DNA of 64,000 bases from JAUVZL01 sp965603515 (GCA_965603515.1 CBFDDH010000010.1:1-64000), one strand, 5' to 3'. Counted from the first letter of the stretch, positions 36,028-46,083 are shown. The notes: generated by a model from the sequence alone, not told the origin. A program made the numbers and translations.

Positions 36028-36240
36028 GCCGAGATGGCGGAATTGGGAGACGCGGCGGACTCAAAATCCCATTTCGCCATTTTTCATAACTCTCACGATT
36101 ACAGCAGAAATCGCACAAACGCAGGACAGTTATACACTTGGACCATTCTGAATGTTATGGGATATTCTGTATATCGCCATACGTTGTGATGCCAACATGG
36201 TACAAATATGGTACAGGGGTTCGATTCCCCTGTGCCATAG
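36028..36240 (+). repeat. Half-tRNA module A: tRNA-Leu (CAA) 5' half, conserved core, T-arm-like end
   Basis: 36028-36069 is a tRNA-Leu 5' half through the anticodon (loop CTCAAAA, anticodon CAA), but after AAATCC the 3' strand of the anticodon stem is wrong. Then comes a core of about 130 nt that aligns with module B (ccatttttcataactctc..., accattctga-tgttatggga). It ends in the spaced pair GGTAC-aaatat-GGTAC and a T-arm-like piece CAGGGGTTCGATTCCCCTG, whose flanks do not pair with the 5' acceptor GCCGAGA. The tRNA is therefore not functional. A weak hairpin AAAGC-gatttta-GCTTT follows. Confidence 0.6.
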
Positions 36241-36286
36241 CAACATAAAGCGATTTTAGCTTTATTATACTCAGAGGGAGTGTAAA

Positions 36287-36373
36287 TTGATTACAGAAAT
36301 ACAAAAAGCGAGTTTGAGTATTATTATGGTTGCAGTCGTGGTTCTTATCGCTGAGGAGGTCTGTGCAGTTTGA
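36287..36373 (+). CDS. Possible 28-residue hydrophobic peptide
   Basis: TTG start 6 nt after GAGGGAG; the peptide has a single hydrophobic helix (SLSIIMVAVVVLIAEEV). Its end overlaps the tRNA-like start of module B, so it may be chance. Confidence 0.2.
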   Translation: MITEIQKASLSIIMVAVVVLIAEEVCAV

Positions 36374-36576
36374 TAGAGCAGCGGACTACGGATCCGATTC
36401 AGCCATTATTGAGAACTTCTGCAATTCCATCAGAAATAGCAGACAGTCAATAAACACAAAGCTCCGCACCATTCTGACCTTTAGGGGATTTTCCGAATCA
36501 TACCATATTTACAGGTTTAGTAAAAGCACAAAAAAAGCACACTTAAGGTCGGCAGTGTATTCTACCGACCTTAAGT
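36355..36576 (+). repeat. Half-tRNA module B: tRNA-Arg (ACG)-like 5' half, core and hairpin
   Basis: GATAGAGCAGCGGACTACGG followed by ATCCG is a tRNA-Arg D-arm and anticodon arm (anticodon ACG) with a degenerate acceptor. After it the core aligns with module A (ccattattgagaacttctgc..., accattctgacctttagggg), then AGCAC-aaaaaa-AGCAC and the palindrome ACTTAAGGTCGG/CCGACCTTAAGT (36541-36576). Confidence 0.55.
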
Positions 36577-36597
36577 GAACAAAAGGAGGTATATATT

Positions 36598-37059
36598 ATG
36601 AGTAAAAGATATAGACTCACCAAAGAAACACTGGGTGACGTGTTTGGAAATAGGATTATCGACGTGGATACACTCGATGTGGTTGCCTATATTCTAAAAG
36701 AAGAAAGAGACCCCGTTACCGGTAAGCGTCGTTACAAGAAAGTAGCCCATACATACTTTGACGAAAAATGGGAAGCACACAGCAATGTATGGGATCCGCC
36801 TTTGCCTATATTGAAACAAGACATGGATTTAATACATCCACCTGGCAGGTATATCATAAAAGTTGTGAATGCTTACAATAAATCAACAAGTTATGGATCA
36901 ATAACATTCTACAACAAAGGTGAACAATATCTCTGGGCGGGTGAAGATACGAACAGTTCAACTGCCAATACGAATAAGCCAGCAATGGAAATTGAATTAA
37001 AGAAGCTCTGGGCCGAGGTTAGATATCTGAAGGAGGTAATGGCAAGAAAAGTGCGATAA
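36598..37059 (+). CDS. Hypothetical protein in the accessory region
   Basis: A 153-residue soluble protein that I do not recognise. It has no signal peptide. The N-terminal 60 residues are rich in Lys/Arg/Asp (ILKEERDPVTGKRRYKKVAH), a central segment is beta-rich (PPGRYIIKVVNAYNKSTSYG), and the end is a predicted coiled coil (EIELKKLWAEVRYLKEVMA). The AGGAGG site lies 8 nt before ATG. It sits between half-tRNA modules B and C with the HAD-like gene. Confidence 0.7.
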   Translation: MSKRYRLTKETLGDVFGNRIIDVDTLDVVAYILKEERDPVTGKRRYKKVAHTYFDEKWEAHSNVWDPPLPILKQDMDLIHPPGRYIIKVVNAYNKSTSYGSITFYNKGEQYLWAGEDTNSSTANTNKPAMEIELKKLWAEVRYLKEVMARKVR

Positions 37060-37475
37060 GAGCCAGGATCTAAATAGCGTGATAATATGAAGCACTCCTC
37101 GCCAGAAGGGCAGACTTGATTGCTGCAAGTTGCATCTTTTCTGGAAAATATTGATGCCTATTTGAAGAATACCCGCTATATCTTTAGCACCGAGTGTCTA
37201 AACTATGCTATAACCCTAAAATAATCTGTAAAAAGCCGTTTTATGCGTTAAATTCACTGTTTCAGCAATTATATATTAGATAGTCAGTAAGAGACAGTTG
37301 TAGCGTCCCTGCGACAGCAAATATTCGCATTGTGTTGAAGACTGCTATAGGGTTTTTTAAACATAGCGGAGATACTGCATAAATGCCACAGAACATCGCT
37401 TCGGATGGTTAAAGATAATTGCAATTCCACATTTGACTTGTTGACAGTGCACTCTGCCAACATATAATCTCGTAG
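37060..37475. promoter_or_regulatory. 416-base gap ending in the leaderless promoter of the HAD gene
   Basis: Nothing recognisable except the promoter at its end: TTGACA (37441-37446), 16-nt spacer, TATAAT (37463-37468), then 7 nt to ATG 37476. Confidence 0.75.
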
Positions 37476-38084
37476 ATGAGCAAATATCGAGCTGTAATTT
37501 CTGATTGTGGCGGTGTTATCTTCTCTTGTTCATTTGATAATGCATTCAATTATTGGGCAAAGGTGAGTGGCAAAGATATTAGTGAAATTAGAAACAAGTT
37601 CGATTTCGATGAAATATTTAAAAAATTTGAGAGAGGTGAAATTGTTTCTACTGCGTTCAGAAAACATGCTTTGAGTAAACTCGGCTTAAAAATTAGTGAT
37701 GAGAATTTTGACAAAGGATGGAATAGTATATATTTGGATTTAGTACCTGGCATCAAACACTTACTCCAAGAATTAAAGCAAAAGTATAGATTGGTTGCCT
37801 TAACAAACACAAATGAAATCCACGAAAAAAAGTGGAGAACCATGTATGCGCCAATACTCAGTTATTTTAAGAAAGTGTTTAGTTCGCACGAGATCCATAC
37901 GCGAAAACCGGAACAAAAAGCGTATGACACTGTATTGAATTACCTCCGATTGAATCCTGATGAGGTGATATTTCTGGATGATAATTCTGAATACGTTCAA
38001 GCTGCTTCGAAAATGAATTTCACAAGTATTCACATAACGTCATTCTGGCAGATGATTGAAGAACTAAACAAACTTGGTGTTTAA
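37476..38084 (+). CDS. HAD-superfamily hydrolase (IA type)
   Basis: A 202-residue cytoplasmic phosphatase-like enzyme. Motif I is AVISDCGGVIF (Asp nucleophile, in the D-x-G-G-V form common in HAD-IA proteins), motif II LVALTNTNEIH, motif III Lys in RKPEQKAYDTVL and motif IV VIFLDDNSEYVQAA. A helical cap lies between residues 15 and 95. It resembles alpha-D-glucose-1-phosphatase/epoxide-hydrolase-N-like HADs; the substrate is unknown. The start is exactly at the expected transcript start, so the mRNA is leaderless. Module C begins 11 nt after the stop codon. Confidence 0.88.
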   Translation: MSKYRAVISDCGGVIFSCSFDNAFNYWAKVSGKDISEIRNKFDFDEIFKKFERGEIVSTAFRKHALSKLGLKISDENFDKGWNSIYLDLVPGIKHLLQELKQKYRLVALTNTNEIHEKKWRTMYAPILSYFKKVFSSHEIHTRKPEQKAYDTVLNYLRLNPDEVIFLDDNSEYVQAASKMNFTSIHITSFWQMIEELNKLGV

Positions 38085-38095
38085 GTAAAGAGTAT

Positions 38096-38323
38096 CGCCT
38101 GTAGCTCAGTCGGATAGAGCAATGGATTTCTGATTCGTGAAAAGCACTTCTTCAGACATACGAAATCGCAGGAAGTTCTTGAAAACAAAGGAAAAAATAG
38201 GCATGTAGACTATCTCGCTATTGCCAGGGATTCTACCCAATTCCGTACCTTCTACGTCAATATTTGGACCAAAAGTGGACCAAATCAGAATAAGGGGAGT
38301 GATGTTAATATCACTCCCCTTAT
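38096..38323 (+). repeat. Half-tRNA module C: tRNA-Arg (UCU) 5' half, core and hairpin
   Basis: 38096-38139 repeats the 5' half of the tRNA-Arg at the window start (identical for CTCAGTCGGATAGAGCAA; anticodon TCT) and stops in the anticodon stem. Then come ACGAAATCGCAGGAAGTTC, AATTCCGTACCTTCTA, the pair TGGACC-aaaag-TGGACC and a strong hairpin AAGGGGAGTGAT/ATCACTCCCCTT (38290-38323) followed by a short T-rich run. Confidence 0.65.
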
Positions 38324-38346
38324 CTTTCCAGTTGCAGAATCAGTAG

Positions 38347-41300
38347 TTAATGCATGAAAATAAGCTTACGATGAGATTTATATTCTTCCGTATTCATCTT
38401 GATGAAATAGATCCCGGATGCAACTTTTCTATCATAGTCATCGTCACCAGCCCAATGTATCTGATAATATGCTGGTTCAAGTATTTCAGAAACAAGTGTC
38501 TTGACAAGCCTACCGCTCACATCATAAATCGTGATCTCGACAGATGTTTGTTCAGGTAAAGCATAATCGATACGCGTTTTCTTGAAGAAAGGATTGGGGA
38601 ACACATTGAAAGCATAAAAGATCGGCAATGTTTTAGTTGGAACACTCTCGGAACCCTGTGGCACCAATTCTGTTTCAAAACCACCTTCTATCACTAATTT
38701 TATGTTAGCCTTACCCTTAACTGGATACTCGGTCTCGGTTATCAAATGGTCATTTAGACGTCTATCATCCTGGTATATGCTGTAGCCTACCACATAGTCA
38801 TTAAGGGGATCTTGCCAGTGAACAGATGAGAATTCATTATTTAATCTTGGCATAGGGATAGGAATAAGTGTAATCTCTCCCAGATACTGGACATCCACTT
38901 TCTTATTCAGTGTAAATTCCACGGCGGCAAAATAGGTTTTATCATTGATAAGTGCTTCAACGCTGAGAATTATGTCTTGTGCGTTTTCCCAATGGGTGTA
39001 GAAATTGCCAACATTGAACCACATTGTGGCCAAACTATCATTTATGGCGAAACCACTTCCAATTGTTTTTTCAGTTACATTATCAAGAGGGTTATTTGAT
39101 CGATATGCAGTAAACACCAATCTCTCAAAATCTTTTGGGTTTAATCGTGCATGCACAACATGGGATATTCTTCTCTTTTTTAAACCATCTCGGATCTGCA
39201 GTATTGGAGTTGATTGAGTGCTTAAGTCATCTGATTTTAATGATACAGGCATATAGTCGCCGTTTTCTAATATCCAAGATGGGGAACGGTCTGATTCAGA
39301 ATAAATGCCGCAGTAAGATTTTAATGCAGATTGCTCGGGCATTCTCTTCACAGGTATGGTACGATCTGTTGATCTATTAGTATATTCAGTTGGATCCCAA
39401 GTCGTATCTGTATCTACGATAAACTCATAAGCACGGCCGTCTTCAATCGAAAAATTCGTACCTAACCAACCAAATCCCGGGATGTACGTATAATTCTCAT
39501 AGAGTTGATCATCGCGTAGATTATTAACCTCAATCAGCGGGTCGCCTGAGGGGCTGTATTCAGTAGTAATATCACTAACATCATTGTAAACAGCATTATA
39601 TGGTATAGAAACCCAGTTCCTATCAGAAACTTCTTGTTCTTCTTCTTCACCAGAATTTTCGTTTAGAACAACCAAACCATCTGGATTGTTCGCACCAACG
39701 AGCATTACTGTGTCGTCTGATGCAGCAATTATCTCATAACCGCGTCCCGAGACGATCGAAAAATTCGTACCGAGCCATCCTAGTGGAAAAATATAGGTAT
39801 AGTTTTCGTAGAGTTGGTCATCACGGAGATTATTTATTTCTATAAGGGGATCCCCTGATGGGCTAAGATCATCCGTTAGATCCGAAACTGTTGAATAGTC
39901 ATTATGCCAGGGCAGACTTACCCAGTTCCTATCACTCGTTGGACCAAAATTCTCATTAACGAATTTACTAAATTTATATCCCATGTTCAACTTCTCGCTT
40001 CTATTATCTGTACTGTCAACTGCCTTAACAAGATAGTAATAGCAATCTGAAGAATCTAATACACCTGAATCAGTATAAGTAGTATCAGGATGACTTACAT
40101 AGCCGATTGAATCAGCGATTCCAGGCACGAAGCTCGGTGATGTATTCCGATAGACCACATAATAATCCATGGCTTCCTGATTGCCAAGCGTATCAGTCGT
40201 TATCTTATCCCAAGTAAGAACAACATCACTGTCATTGCCTGCCTTTTTGATTTCAGCAAGGTACGGTGCACACGGCGGGAATACATCGATGAATGCCGTA
40301 GTCTGGTTGGAAAAACCGCTCTCATTGGCTGCATTGTCATACGCAGTCACAACGTAGTGATTATTACCATCCATGGGTACGGTATCAGTGTACGTCGTGT
40401 CCGGTACAGTTACCGTCGCATACGGCGTCGTACCATACTGGTAAGCAGTGTCAGAACGATATACTTTATATCCGGCAAGGTCGGATTCTGAATTCTGGCT
40501 CCAGGTGAGTTTTACATCTTTGTCATTTGCCTTTGCATCGATGATTTCGTTTTGTAGATTCTGTACTATAGACGGAGGTGTGTTCAACGTATCTCCAACG
40601 TAAAGATAGATCTCATAATCGTTACCATCCCAGGCATCGAAGACCACGAAACCATCGTGTACTTCAATACGATAGGTATCACCGGCACCTAAGGTGTCTT
40701 CTGTGAGATGCAGGATTGTATCACCGTCATAAAAGGAGGCGTTGTAACAGCCATACCAATATGGATCCTGATAATACCTATAGACAAACCTTGTCCATGC
40801 AACTTGATTGTTATGTACACATGGTGAATTAAATGGGTAGAAAACAGCATCCTTGTCACGTGTCATTAATGTTGTTTCATCACGACCATCATACATCGCA
40901 AGTCTCTTTGTAAAAACTGTGGGTTCGTCAAACCATATTATTGTACCATTATGCAGATATGGATATTGTATAGGCTCATTTGTTGTTTCTATTTCCCGTT
41001 TATTAGCACCATCATAAAACCACAAAGATCCCCAGGTTGATCCACCCCATGAACCTTTTGACCATGCAATTTGCCCATTCGATATATCGGGTGTCCAGTC
41101 ATTAGTATCAGGGTCAGCGGATAAGTTTGCAACTGTATCGGTATAGTAGTATATTTCATGTTCATTACTCAAAGGGGAAGGGACATAATCATTGTGCTCC
41201 CAAACCAACTCACCTCCGTCTATATCTGCACGACCATTATTCCTGCCATCGTAGTCAATGAAGGTATCAAGGGTTGCTACATTCCCAGTATCCGGGTTGT

Positions 41301-43098
41301 AATATTCAACCCAAATCGTATCGTAGGAACCTTGATGCCATAAGTAAGCACGCCAGATAATTCCTTCTTCACTTATCTCCATTGAATAGCGGCCGCGATT
41401 TGCCGGTGCAATCTGTTGTGTGGTGCTGCTGTCATAGTAGTATACTGGATTTGTTGAACCCCACCCGTATCCAATCCACGCAACTTCATCTTCATAGATA
41501 ACAGGAGAATTATGTATACCACCCCCAGGGCTAATTTGGTAAGTTGTGTCATTATAAAACTCGTAGAACATAATTTCACCCTGACCATTACCTGTTGAAT
41601 CATGAGTCCAGACAATGTTACCATGATAAACATCAGGTTGAATGTCGTCAACATCATTATCGGTCAATTGCATTAAACCGACGACAAAGGTTAATATGTA
41701 AGATATATTCCCTTGCCCAGAAGTATCTTCAACACTTTTGCCTGCAAGATCTGTTACTTCGTCATAGAATCGTACTTGTACTGTATCCATGAATCTGAAT
41801 GAATCAACTTCAATGTGAAGTCTATAAATGCTATCAATATATGTCAGATTGGTTATTGTGTAATTAAAGCTGTCTGATTTTAGACTTTGAATTTTAATAT
41901 TGGTTGCGGTGAACGACGTCGTATCCATTGCTTCAGAAAAAACGAACCATAACTCCTTTTGTAGAGTGGGTACAAAATTAAATCCTTCTTTAGGTTTTGT
42001 CTCCTTAATTTTGGGATTGAAGTTATCGACTAAAATCGTATCTAATGCGACTGCAGAATCAGCTGAATGCGACCAGACTTTTATAGTCGTTACGTAATAA
42101 CCATCAGGAAACTGTGCTTCCTCAATGGAATCGGCATTTGCTGTACCTGCTGTGTTACTTGACGTCCACCAGCAGTTTTCTTGAATGTTGAATAATCCGC
42201 TGCTATCCTGAGGTAAGCTGTCACCGCAATTGGTGACGATATACCAGTTGTAGAAATGACCGGACAGTGTGTCACCACTGCCTGTGTCTGGATTCGCGTA
42301 TGTAAGGTAGTATTGTAATGAATCAGCTTCTCTTATTGTATCTCTCATCTCAAACATCTTTCTAAAGGATATGTCACCACCTGTCTTCACTGGTTCTGCA
42401 CCGTAACCAATCGCATACACACCACAGCGGGGATCTAACTCTACTTCAGTGTGTGCTTTTACAAGAATATCTATTGAATCTCTAAGATAGGTTGTTTCAT
42501 AATAATTTGTGGTATCTTCTGTCCCATCTGATACATAAAAAATTCTATAAAGATGGTTAGGTATGCCCGATCTCGGGTCAACATGAGGTACTTGCGCAGG
42601 TGAAGGTGATAGGCTATCTAACGGATTTAGATACCCTGTGATTTCACTATAATCATTATCACTTCGTTGAAAATGAAGGTGATTATTGTTAGAAAAACCT
42701 TGAAATGTAGCAACGCAGCCGAGACTGTCACCAGTGTGTACACTATCACCTTTTTGGAGTGCGGTGTTATAATGAACGTGATGATAACTCCATGCTAAGG
42801 AGTTGAGTGTATCAATAGCAATATTTATAAGACCAGTATCACTGCCTGTACCAATTCGAAATTCAGAAACCACACCGTTTATAACAGCGTATACTGGATC
42901 CCCTGAATCTGCAGGAATATCTATACCACCGTGAAATCCCATTGTGGTGTCAGGGATGACTTGCATACCATTCCAGTCACCATAGGTCTTATTCGCTGCA
43001 TGTACAGAATCCTGATCGGCTACTGGCCAGGGAATGCTGTGTGCTATATCAACGAATAATAGTATTATTGTCAAACACAAGGTTTTATTAACCTTCAT
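38347..43098 (-). CDS. Giant secreted M23 peptidase, propeller, FN3 and T9SS protein
   Basis: A 1583-residue exported protein. A signal peptide (1-22) is followed by an M23/LytM domain (about 50-165) with the zinc ligands in MGFHGGIDIPAD and NNHLHF, so it may cut peptidoglycan cross-bridges or act as a fold relic. Next are Ig-like segments, a TolB-type propeller (about 480-830: QLTDNDVDDIQPDVYHGNIV), two FN3 domains (about 850-1040) and two tandem copies of an 85-residue unit (SDRNWVSLPWHND... and SDRNWVSIPYNAV..., both with SPSGDPLIE, NNLRDDQLYENYTYI and GWLGTNFSI). The end is a T9SS domain (VFPNPFFKK, VASGIYFIKM). It overlaps the upstream gene by 11 nt. Confidence 0.85.
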   Translation of the reverse strand: MKVNKTLCLTIILLFVDIAHSIPWPVADQDSVHAANKTYGDWNGMQVIPDTTMGFHGGIDIPADSGDPVYAVINGVVSEFRIGTGSDTGLINIAIDTLNSLAWSYHHVHYNTALQKGDSVHTGDSLGCVATFQGFSNNNHLHFQRSDNDYSEITGYLNPLDSLSPSPAQVPHVDPRSGIPNHLYRIFYVSDGTEDTTNYYETTYLRDSIDILVKAHTEVELDPRCGVYAIGYGAEPVKTGGDISFRKMFEMRDTIREADSLQYYLTYANPDTGSGDTLSGHFYNWYIVTNCGDSLPQDSSGLFNIQENCWWTSSNTAGTANADSIEEAQFPDGYYVTTIKVWSHSADSAVALDTILVDNFNPKIKETKPKEGFNFVPTLQKELWFVFSEAMDTTSFTATNIKIQSLKSDSFNYTITNLTYIDSIYRLHIEVDSFRFMDTVQVRFYDEVTDLAGKSVEDTSGQGNISYILTFVVGLMQLTDNDVDDIQPDVYHGNIVWTHDSTGNGQGEIMFYEFYNDTTYQISPGGGIHNSPVIYEDEVAWIGYGWGSTNPVYYYDSSTTQQIAPANRGRYSMEISEEGIIWRAYLWHQGSYDTIWVEYYNPDTGNVATLDTFIDYDGRNNGRADIDGGELVWEHNDYVPSPLSNEHEIYYYTDTVANLSADPDTNDWTPDISNGQIAWSKGSWGGSTWGSLWFYDGANKREIETTNEPIQYPYLHNGTIIWFDEPTVFTKRLAMYDGRDETTLMTRDKDAVFYPFNSPCVHNNQVAWTRFVYRYYQDPYWYGCYNASFYDGDTILHLTEDTLGAGDTYRIEVHDGFVVFDAWDGNDYEIYLYVGDTLNTPPSIVQNLQNEIIDAKANDKDVKLTWSQNSESDLAGYKVYRSDTAYQYGTTPYATVTVPDTTYTDTVPMDGNNHYVVTAYDNAANESGFSNQTTAFIDVFPPCAPYLAEIKKAGNDSDVVLTWDKITTDTLGNQEAMDYYVVYRNTSPSFVPGIADSIGYVSHPDTTYTDSGVLDSSDCYYYLVKAVDSTDNRSEKLNMGYKFSKFVNENFGPTSDRNWVSLPWHNDYSTVSDLTDDLSPSGDPLIEINNLRDDQLYENYTYIFPLGWLGTNFSIVSGRGYEIIAASDDTVMLVGANNPDGLVVLNENSGEEEEQEVSDRNWVSIPYNAVYNDVSDITTEYSPSGDPLIEVNNLRDDQLYENYTYIPGFGWLGTNFSIEDGRAYEFIVDTDTTWDPTEYTNRSTDRTIPVKRMPEQSALKSYCGIYSESDRSPSWILENGDYMPVSLKSDDLSTQSTPILQIRDGLKKRRISHVVHARLNPKDFERLVFTAYRSNNPLDNVTEKTIGSGFAINDSLATMWFNVGNFYTHWENAQDIILSVEALINDKTYFAAVEFTLNKKVDVQYLGEITLIPIPMPRLNNEFSSVHWQDPLNDYVVGYSIYQDDRRLNDHLITETEYPVKGKANIKLVIEGGFETELVPQGSESVPTKTLPIFYAFNVFPNPFFKKTRIDYALPEQTSVEITIYDVSGRLVKTLVSEILEPAYYQIHWAGDDDYDRKVASGIYFIKMNTEEYKSHRKLIFMH

Positions 43099-44518
43099 CT
43101 AACACCTCGATTCTATATAGTCCCAATCCTTCATGAGATTCCAGAAAAAGATAATTCCCCGTAGGGAACAAAGAAAGTTCAGTAATAATATTACTTGATG
43201 ATCCTACGTTGAATAAATCAAATAAACTTTTTTCGAGAAGTATTTGCCCATCTCTATTATACAATCGAATAAACTCATCATCCTTTTCTAAAATGAATTC
43301 TGCATCAGATGGTATATAACAAACAGAATGTCGAGACAACATAGATTTTTGCCATAGAATTTCACCGGTTGAAGACTTAATGAAATAAAGAATACCACCA
43401 TCACTCGGAATCGCTAAATATTGTCCATCAGAAGATAATTTTATAGATCTCTGTACCCCAAAACCATATTCAGCAATTATATTTGCGTCCTCATCTATCA
43501 AAGTGGTAGCAGCACCCCCGTATATTATATCAAGTGAAATAACAGCGTATTTATGGTTATCTGCAACAACAAAGCTTGAAGCTCCTCTTGACCTTTCACC
43601 AGGAACGCGTCGTTTCCATAATTCATTACCATTTCCATCAAAACACGCAATTGCTGGTTGATGAGATCGAATATTTATAGCTGCGCAGAATCTTTTACCA
43701 TCAGCAGATAAATCTGTATATCCGGAAATGCTGTTAAGACTACCGATCTGTCCTGATATATCGCCTTTTTCATTATAGAAGATAGCTGAACTAATGAAAT
43801 GTGGTCCTGGTACTGAAACACTTACCTTCCCATCATCTGAAATATATGATGGTGAAACAATATCTTCGCCTTTTCCTGTTAATGAATATTTCCACGCTTC
43901 TTTGTGCCACAATATATTGCCTGTTTCTGTCTCGATAATTATTACTGCTTCACGTTCTTTTATATTATACTCGATCGCACGATATTGAGAACTGAGACTA
44001 TCACTAATTTTGAGCCAGTAGTGCGTACTATCCAGGAATTCTTGTTTCTTAATACCGTCAGCCCTCTCGTACTTCGTCTGCCACTGCGAACAACGTTTAT
44101 ATGCATCAAGCCATTCATCTTTTGTCTGTAAATAATTATCTTTCGACACAGAGCCATAATCATAGTGTGCCGCATAGATAATCATATATTTCAGATTGTC
44201 TGATGTTGTAATACTCTTCAGGTCATCCGGCAATTGGATTGCCTTACCATCATTGGTGTAAAGTATTTTCTTTCTCTTTGCAATCTCAATGCGCAGGCTG
44301 TTTAACAACCAATCCTTGTCCTCTTGGGGTATATCCTTACGATTAATAATTGTTTTTATCTCAGACGGTGGAAAACCTTCAGACCCAGCAATTTCATCGA
44401 ATGGTTTTTGATAAATCAACTCCATTTTCATCTGTGACTCTACTTGTGCCTTTCCCTGGCCATAAAGTCCAACTATGATGCTTAAAGCAATGATTGTTGG
44501 TATTACTAATTGTTTCAT
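43088..44518 (-). CDS. Secreted WD40/PQQ-like propeller protein
   Basis: A 476-residue exported protein: signal peptide (1-22), helical N-terminal third (charged, with DWLLNSLRIEIAKRKKILY), then from about 190 a beta-propeller of 40-residue blades (AVIIIETETGNILWHKEAWK, YTDLSADGKRFCAAINIRSH, SIKLSSDGQYLAIPSDGGIL). No sorting domain is present. It has an AGGAGG ribosome site and overlaps the M23 gene by 11 nt, so the two are co-translated and probably work together. Confidence 0.8.
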   Translation of the reverse strand: MKQLVIPTIIALSIIVGLYGQGKAQVESQMKMELIYQKPFDEIAGSEGFPPSEIKTIINRKDIPQEDKDWLLNSLRIEIAKRKKILYTNDGKAIQLPDDLKSITTSDNLKYMIIYAAHYDYGSVSKDNYLQTKDEWLDAYKRCSQWQTKYERADGIKKQEFLDSTHYWLKISDSLSSQYRAIEYNIKEREAVIIIETETGNILWHKEAWKYSLTGKGEDIVSPSYISDDGKVSVSVPGPHFISSAIFYNEKGDISGQIGSLNSISGYTDLSADGKRFCAAINIRSHQPAIACFDGNGNELWKRRVPGERSRGASSFVVADNHKYAVISLDIIYGGAATTLIDEDANIIAEYGFGVQRSIKLSSDGQYLAIPSDGGILYFIKSSTGEILWQKSMLSRHSVCYIPSDAEFILEKDDEFIRLYNRDGQILLEKSLFDLFNVGSSSNIITELSLFPTGNYLFLESHEGLGLYRIEVLDEG

Positions 44519-44744
44519 CGTTTCCTCCTCCTTATTATACTATTCTACTCCATATACTTCTTTATTCAATGCCTTCTTTACTATACAATCATAATGCATC
44601 ACATCCTTTCATCTACGATTGAAAACAAAAAAGTACATTTTCCTCAAAGAGAGCAAATCCCTGCAGGGAAAACACACCTTCTCACCATTATGTTAATGAG
44701 AAACGCTGGGTTGTCAAGACCATAACTGCAATCGTCAACAAACA

Positions 44745-44926
44745 TAATTGCTGATTTTTTCTAAGTTCCGAAATTACGTACGAAATCAAGGAAATGCAAG
44801 CCAATTAGGGATTTCCACCATTCTGACCGTTATGGGATTTTCTGTGTACTACGGTTCTTTTTGGTAAATGGACCGCACAAAAATAGCACACTTAAAGAAA
44901 AGGGGAGTGACTTCAATCACTCCCCT
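44745..44926 (+). repeat. Module D: conserved core and hairpin without a tRNA half
   Basis: It contains TTCCGAAATTACGTACGAAA, CACCATTCTGACCGTTATGG followed by GATTTTCTGTG, the pair CGCAC-aaaaat-AGCAC and the hairpin AGGGGAGTGA-cttcaa-TCACTCCCCT. These match modules A, B and C in order and spacing; the tRNA half is absent or decayed. Confidence 0.55.
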
Positions 44927-44933
44927 GGTGCTT

Positions 44934-45017
44934 GACAATAGAATAAATCAGAAGTATGATTGGATGGAGTGAATGATGCCGCATGTGATTGAATTCCTTA
45001 AACAAGAATTATTATGA
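44934..45017 (+). promoter_or_regulatory. Promoter and short upstream ORF coupled to the 45014 gene
   Basis: TTGACA near 44934 with TATGAT 17 nt later. A GGAG site precedes ATG 44973/44976, opening a short frame (MMPHVIEFLKQELL) whose TGA overlaps the 45014 ATG as ATGA, so the main gene, which lacks its own ribosome site, may be translated by coupling. Confidence 0.5.
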
Positions 45018-46081
45018 TTTCCAAAAAACAGCTAACAGAAAAACTACATTCACTGGTTAGAGAATCTGATTTATTAGATCAAAATGTATCCGTTATTCAA
45101 AGATTTTTTGAGTTTTGTGCTTCAAACTACAATGAATTTGATGCGGAGGCAAAAAAATTATGTAATCACTCAATTGATGGCTTGCTTAGAGATATTAAGT
45201 TGAAACTGAAAACTGTGAGCAATGGTGTAGATAAGAGGAAAGCTATCAGAGAAATAAAAAAGATACTTAATGAGCATGTTGATAGCTATGTGCTTGTTGA
45301 GGCTTTAGAAAGAAAGAGTACAAATGACTCAGAGTTTGTTACAGATGCAAGAATCTTTTTCATGAATGAATTACAGATTTTACTGAATGTATTATGCGAT
45401 GCAACTGAATATAAAACCAGTGGTGTCGCCAATTTCGCAAAACTCCAATTATTTTATTCGTGCGTCTATGAATTAGTGGCTTCCTTTCATTTGACACAAC
45501 ATGGCTACATTAATCAATCCTACACACATTTAAGGACTATATTGGAAACGTTGGATAAAATTAGATTATTTCAACAACAACCTAATATGGCTGAATTATG
45601 GGCAAGCGATGATCCGGAAGATACAAAGGCAAGACGAATAGAACTAAGGCCAGCAGAGGTCCGAAAAAAATTGGGGAGCAAAAAGAAATTTGACCCCTTA
45701 TATAATTGGTTTTCGGAAAAGGGTCCCCACAGTACCTTTGATGGATTGCAAGCATATAGCGGTATGGTGAAATCAACTTCTGAGGGTAAAACAGAAATTA
45801 TAATAACACTTGGTGGCAGTAATTTCAAGGACGAAATTATTAATCTTCTGGCATTTTTCTTATATGTTCTAATAAAGGTAATTCATGAAGCCATAGATAT
45901 ATACTCAGAAGTATTAGACACTAATGAAGCCATTGAATTGCTCACTACTATTGGTGTTGATTTAAAAACATATCATGAAAGATACTACATTAATGACTTT
46001 ATCAAGAACGAAAGTGATCGAAAGATATTCAGAAAAGCGTTAAACAAGTTAACTGATTATGTACCAACGAGTAATAACTAA
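45014..46081 (+). CDS. Hypothetical protein, mostly helical
   Basis: A 355-residue cytoplasmic protein that I cannot assign with confidence. It is largely alpha-helical, with a central QLLFYSCVYELVASFHLTQH and GYINQSYTHLRTILETLDKI that recall DUF5677-like or HEPN-type helices, then PHSTFDGLQAYSGMV and a hydrophobic helix (IINLLAFFLYVLIKVIHEAI). It lies alone between modules D and E; module E starts within a few bases of its stop codon. A role in defence or stress is possible from this setting but is not shown by the sequence. Confidence 0.7.
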   Translation: MISKKQLTEKLHSLVRESDLLDQNVSVIQRFFEFCASNYNEFDAEAKKLCNHSIDGLLRDIKLKLKTVSNGVDKRKAIREIKKILNEHVDSYVLVEALERKSTNDSEFVTDARIFFMNELQILLNVLCDATEYKTSGVANFAKLQLFYSCVYELVASFHLTQHGYINQSYTHLRTILETLDKIRLFQQQPNMAELWASDDPEDTKARRIELRPAEVRKKLGSKKKFDPLYNWFSEKGPHSTFDGLQAYSGMVKSTSEGKTEIIITLGGSNFKDEIINLLAFFLYVLIKVIHEAIDIYSEVLDTNEAIELLTTIGVDLKTYHERYYINDFIKNESDRKIFRKALNKLTDYVPTSNN

Positions 46082-46083
46082 AG

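Noticed and set aside
36028..36240. An intron-containing functional tRNA-Leu
   Set aside because: The 3' part does not pair with the 5' acceptor GCCGAGA and the anticodon stem is mismatched, so splicing could not give a valid cloverleaf.
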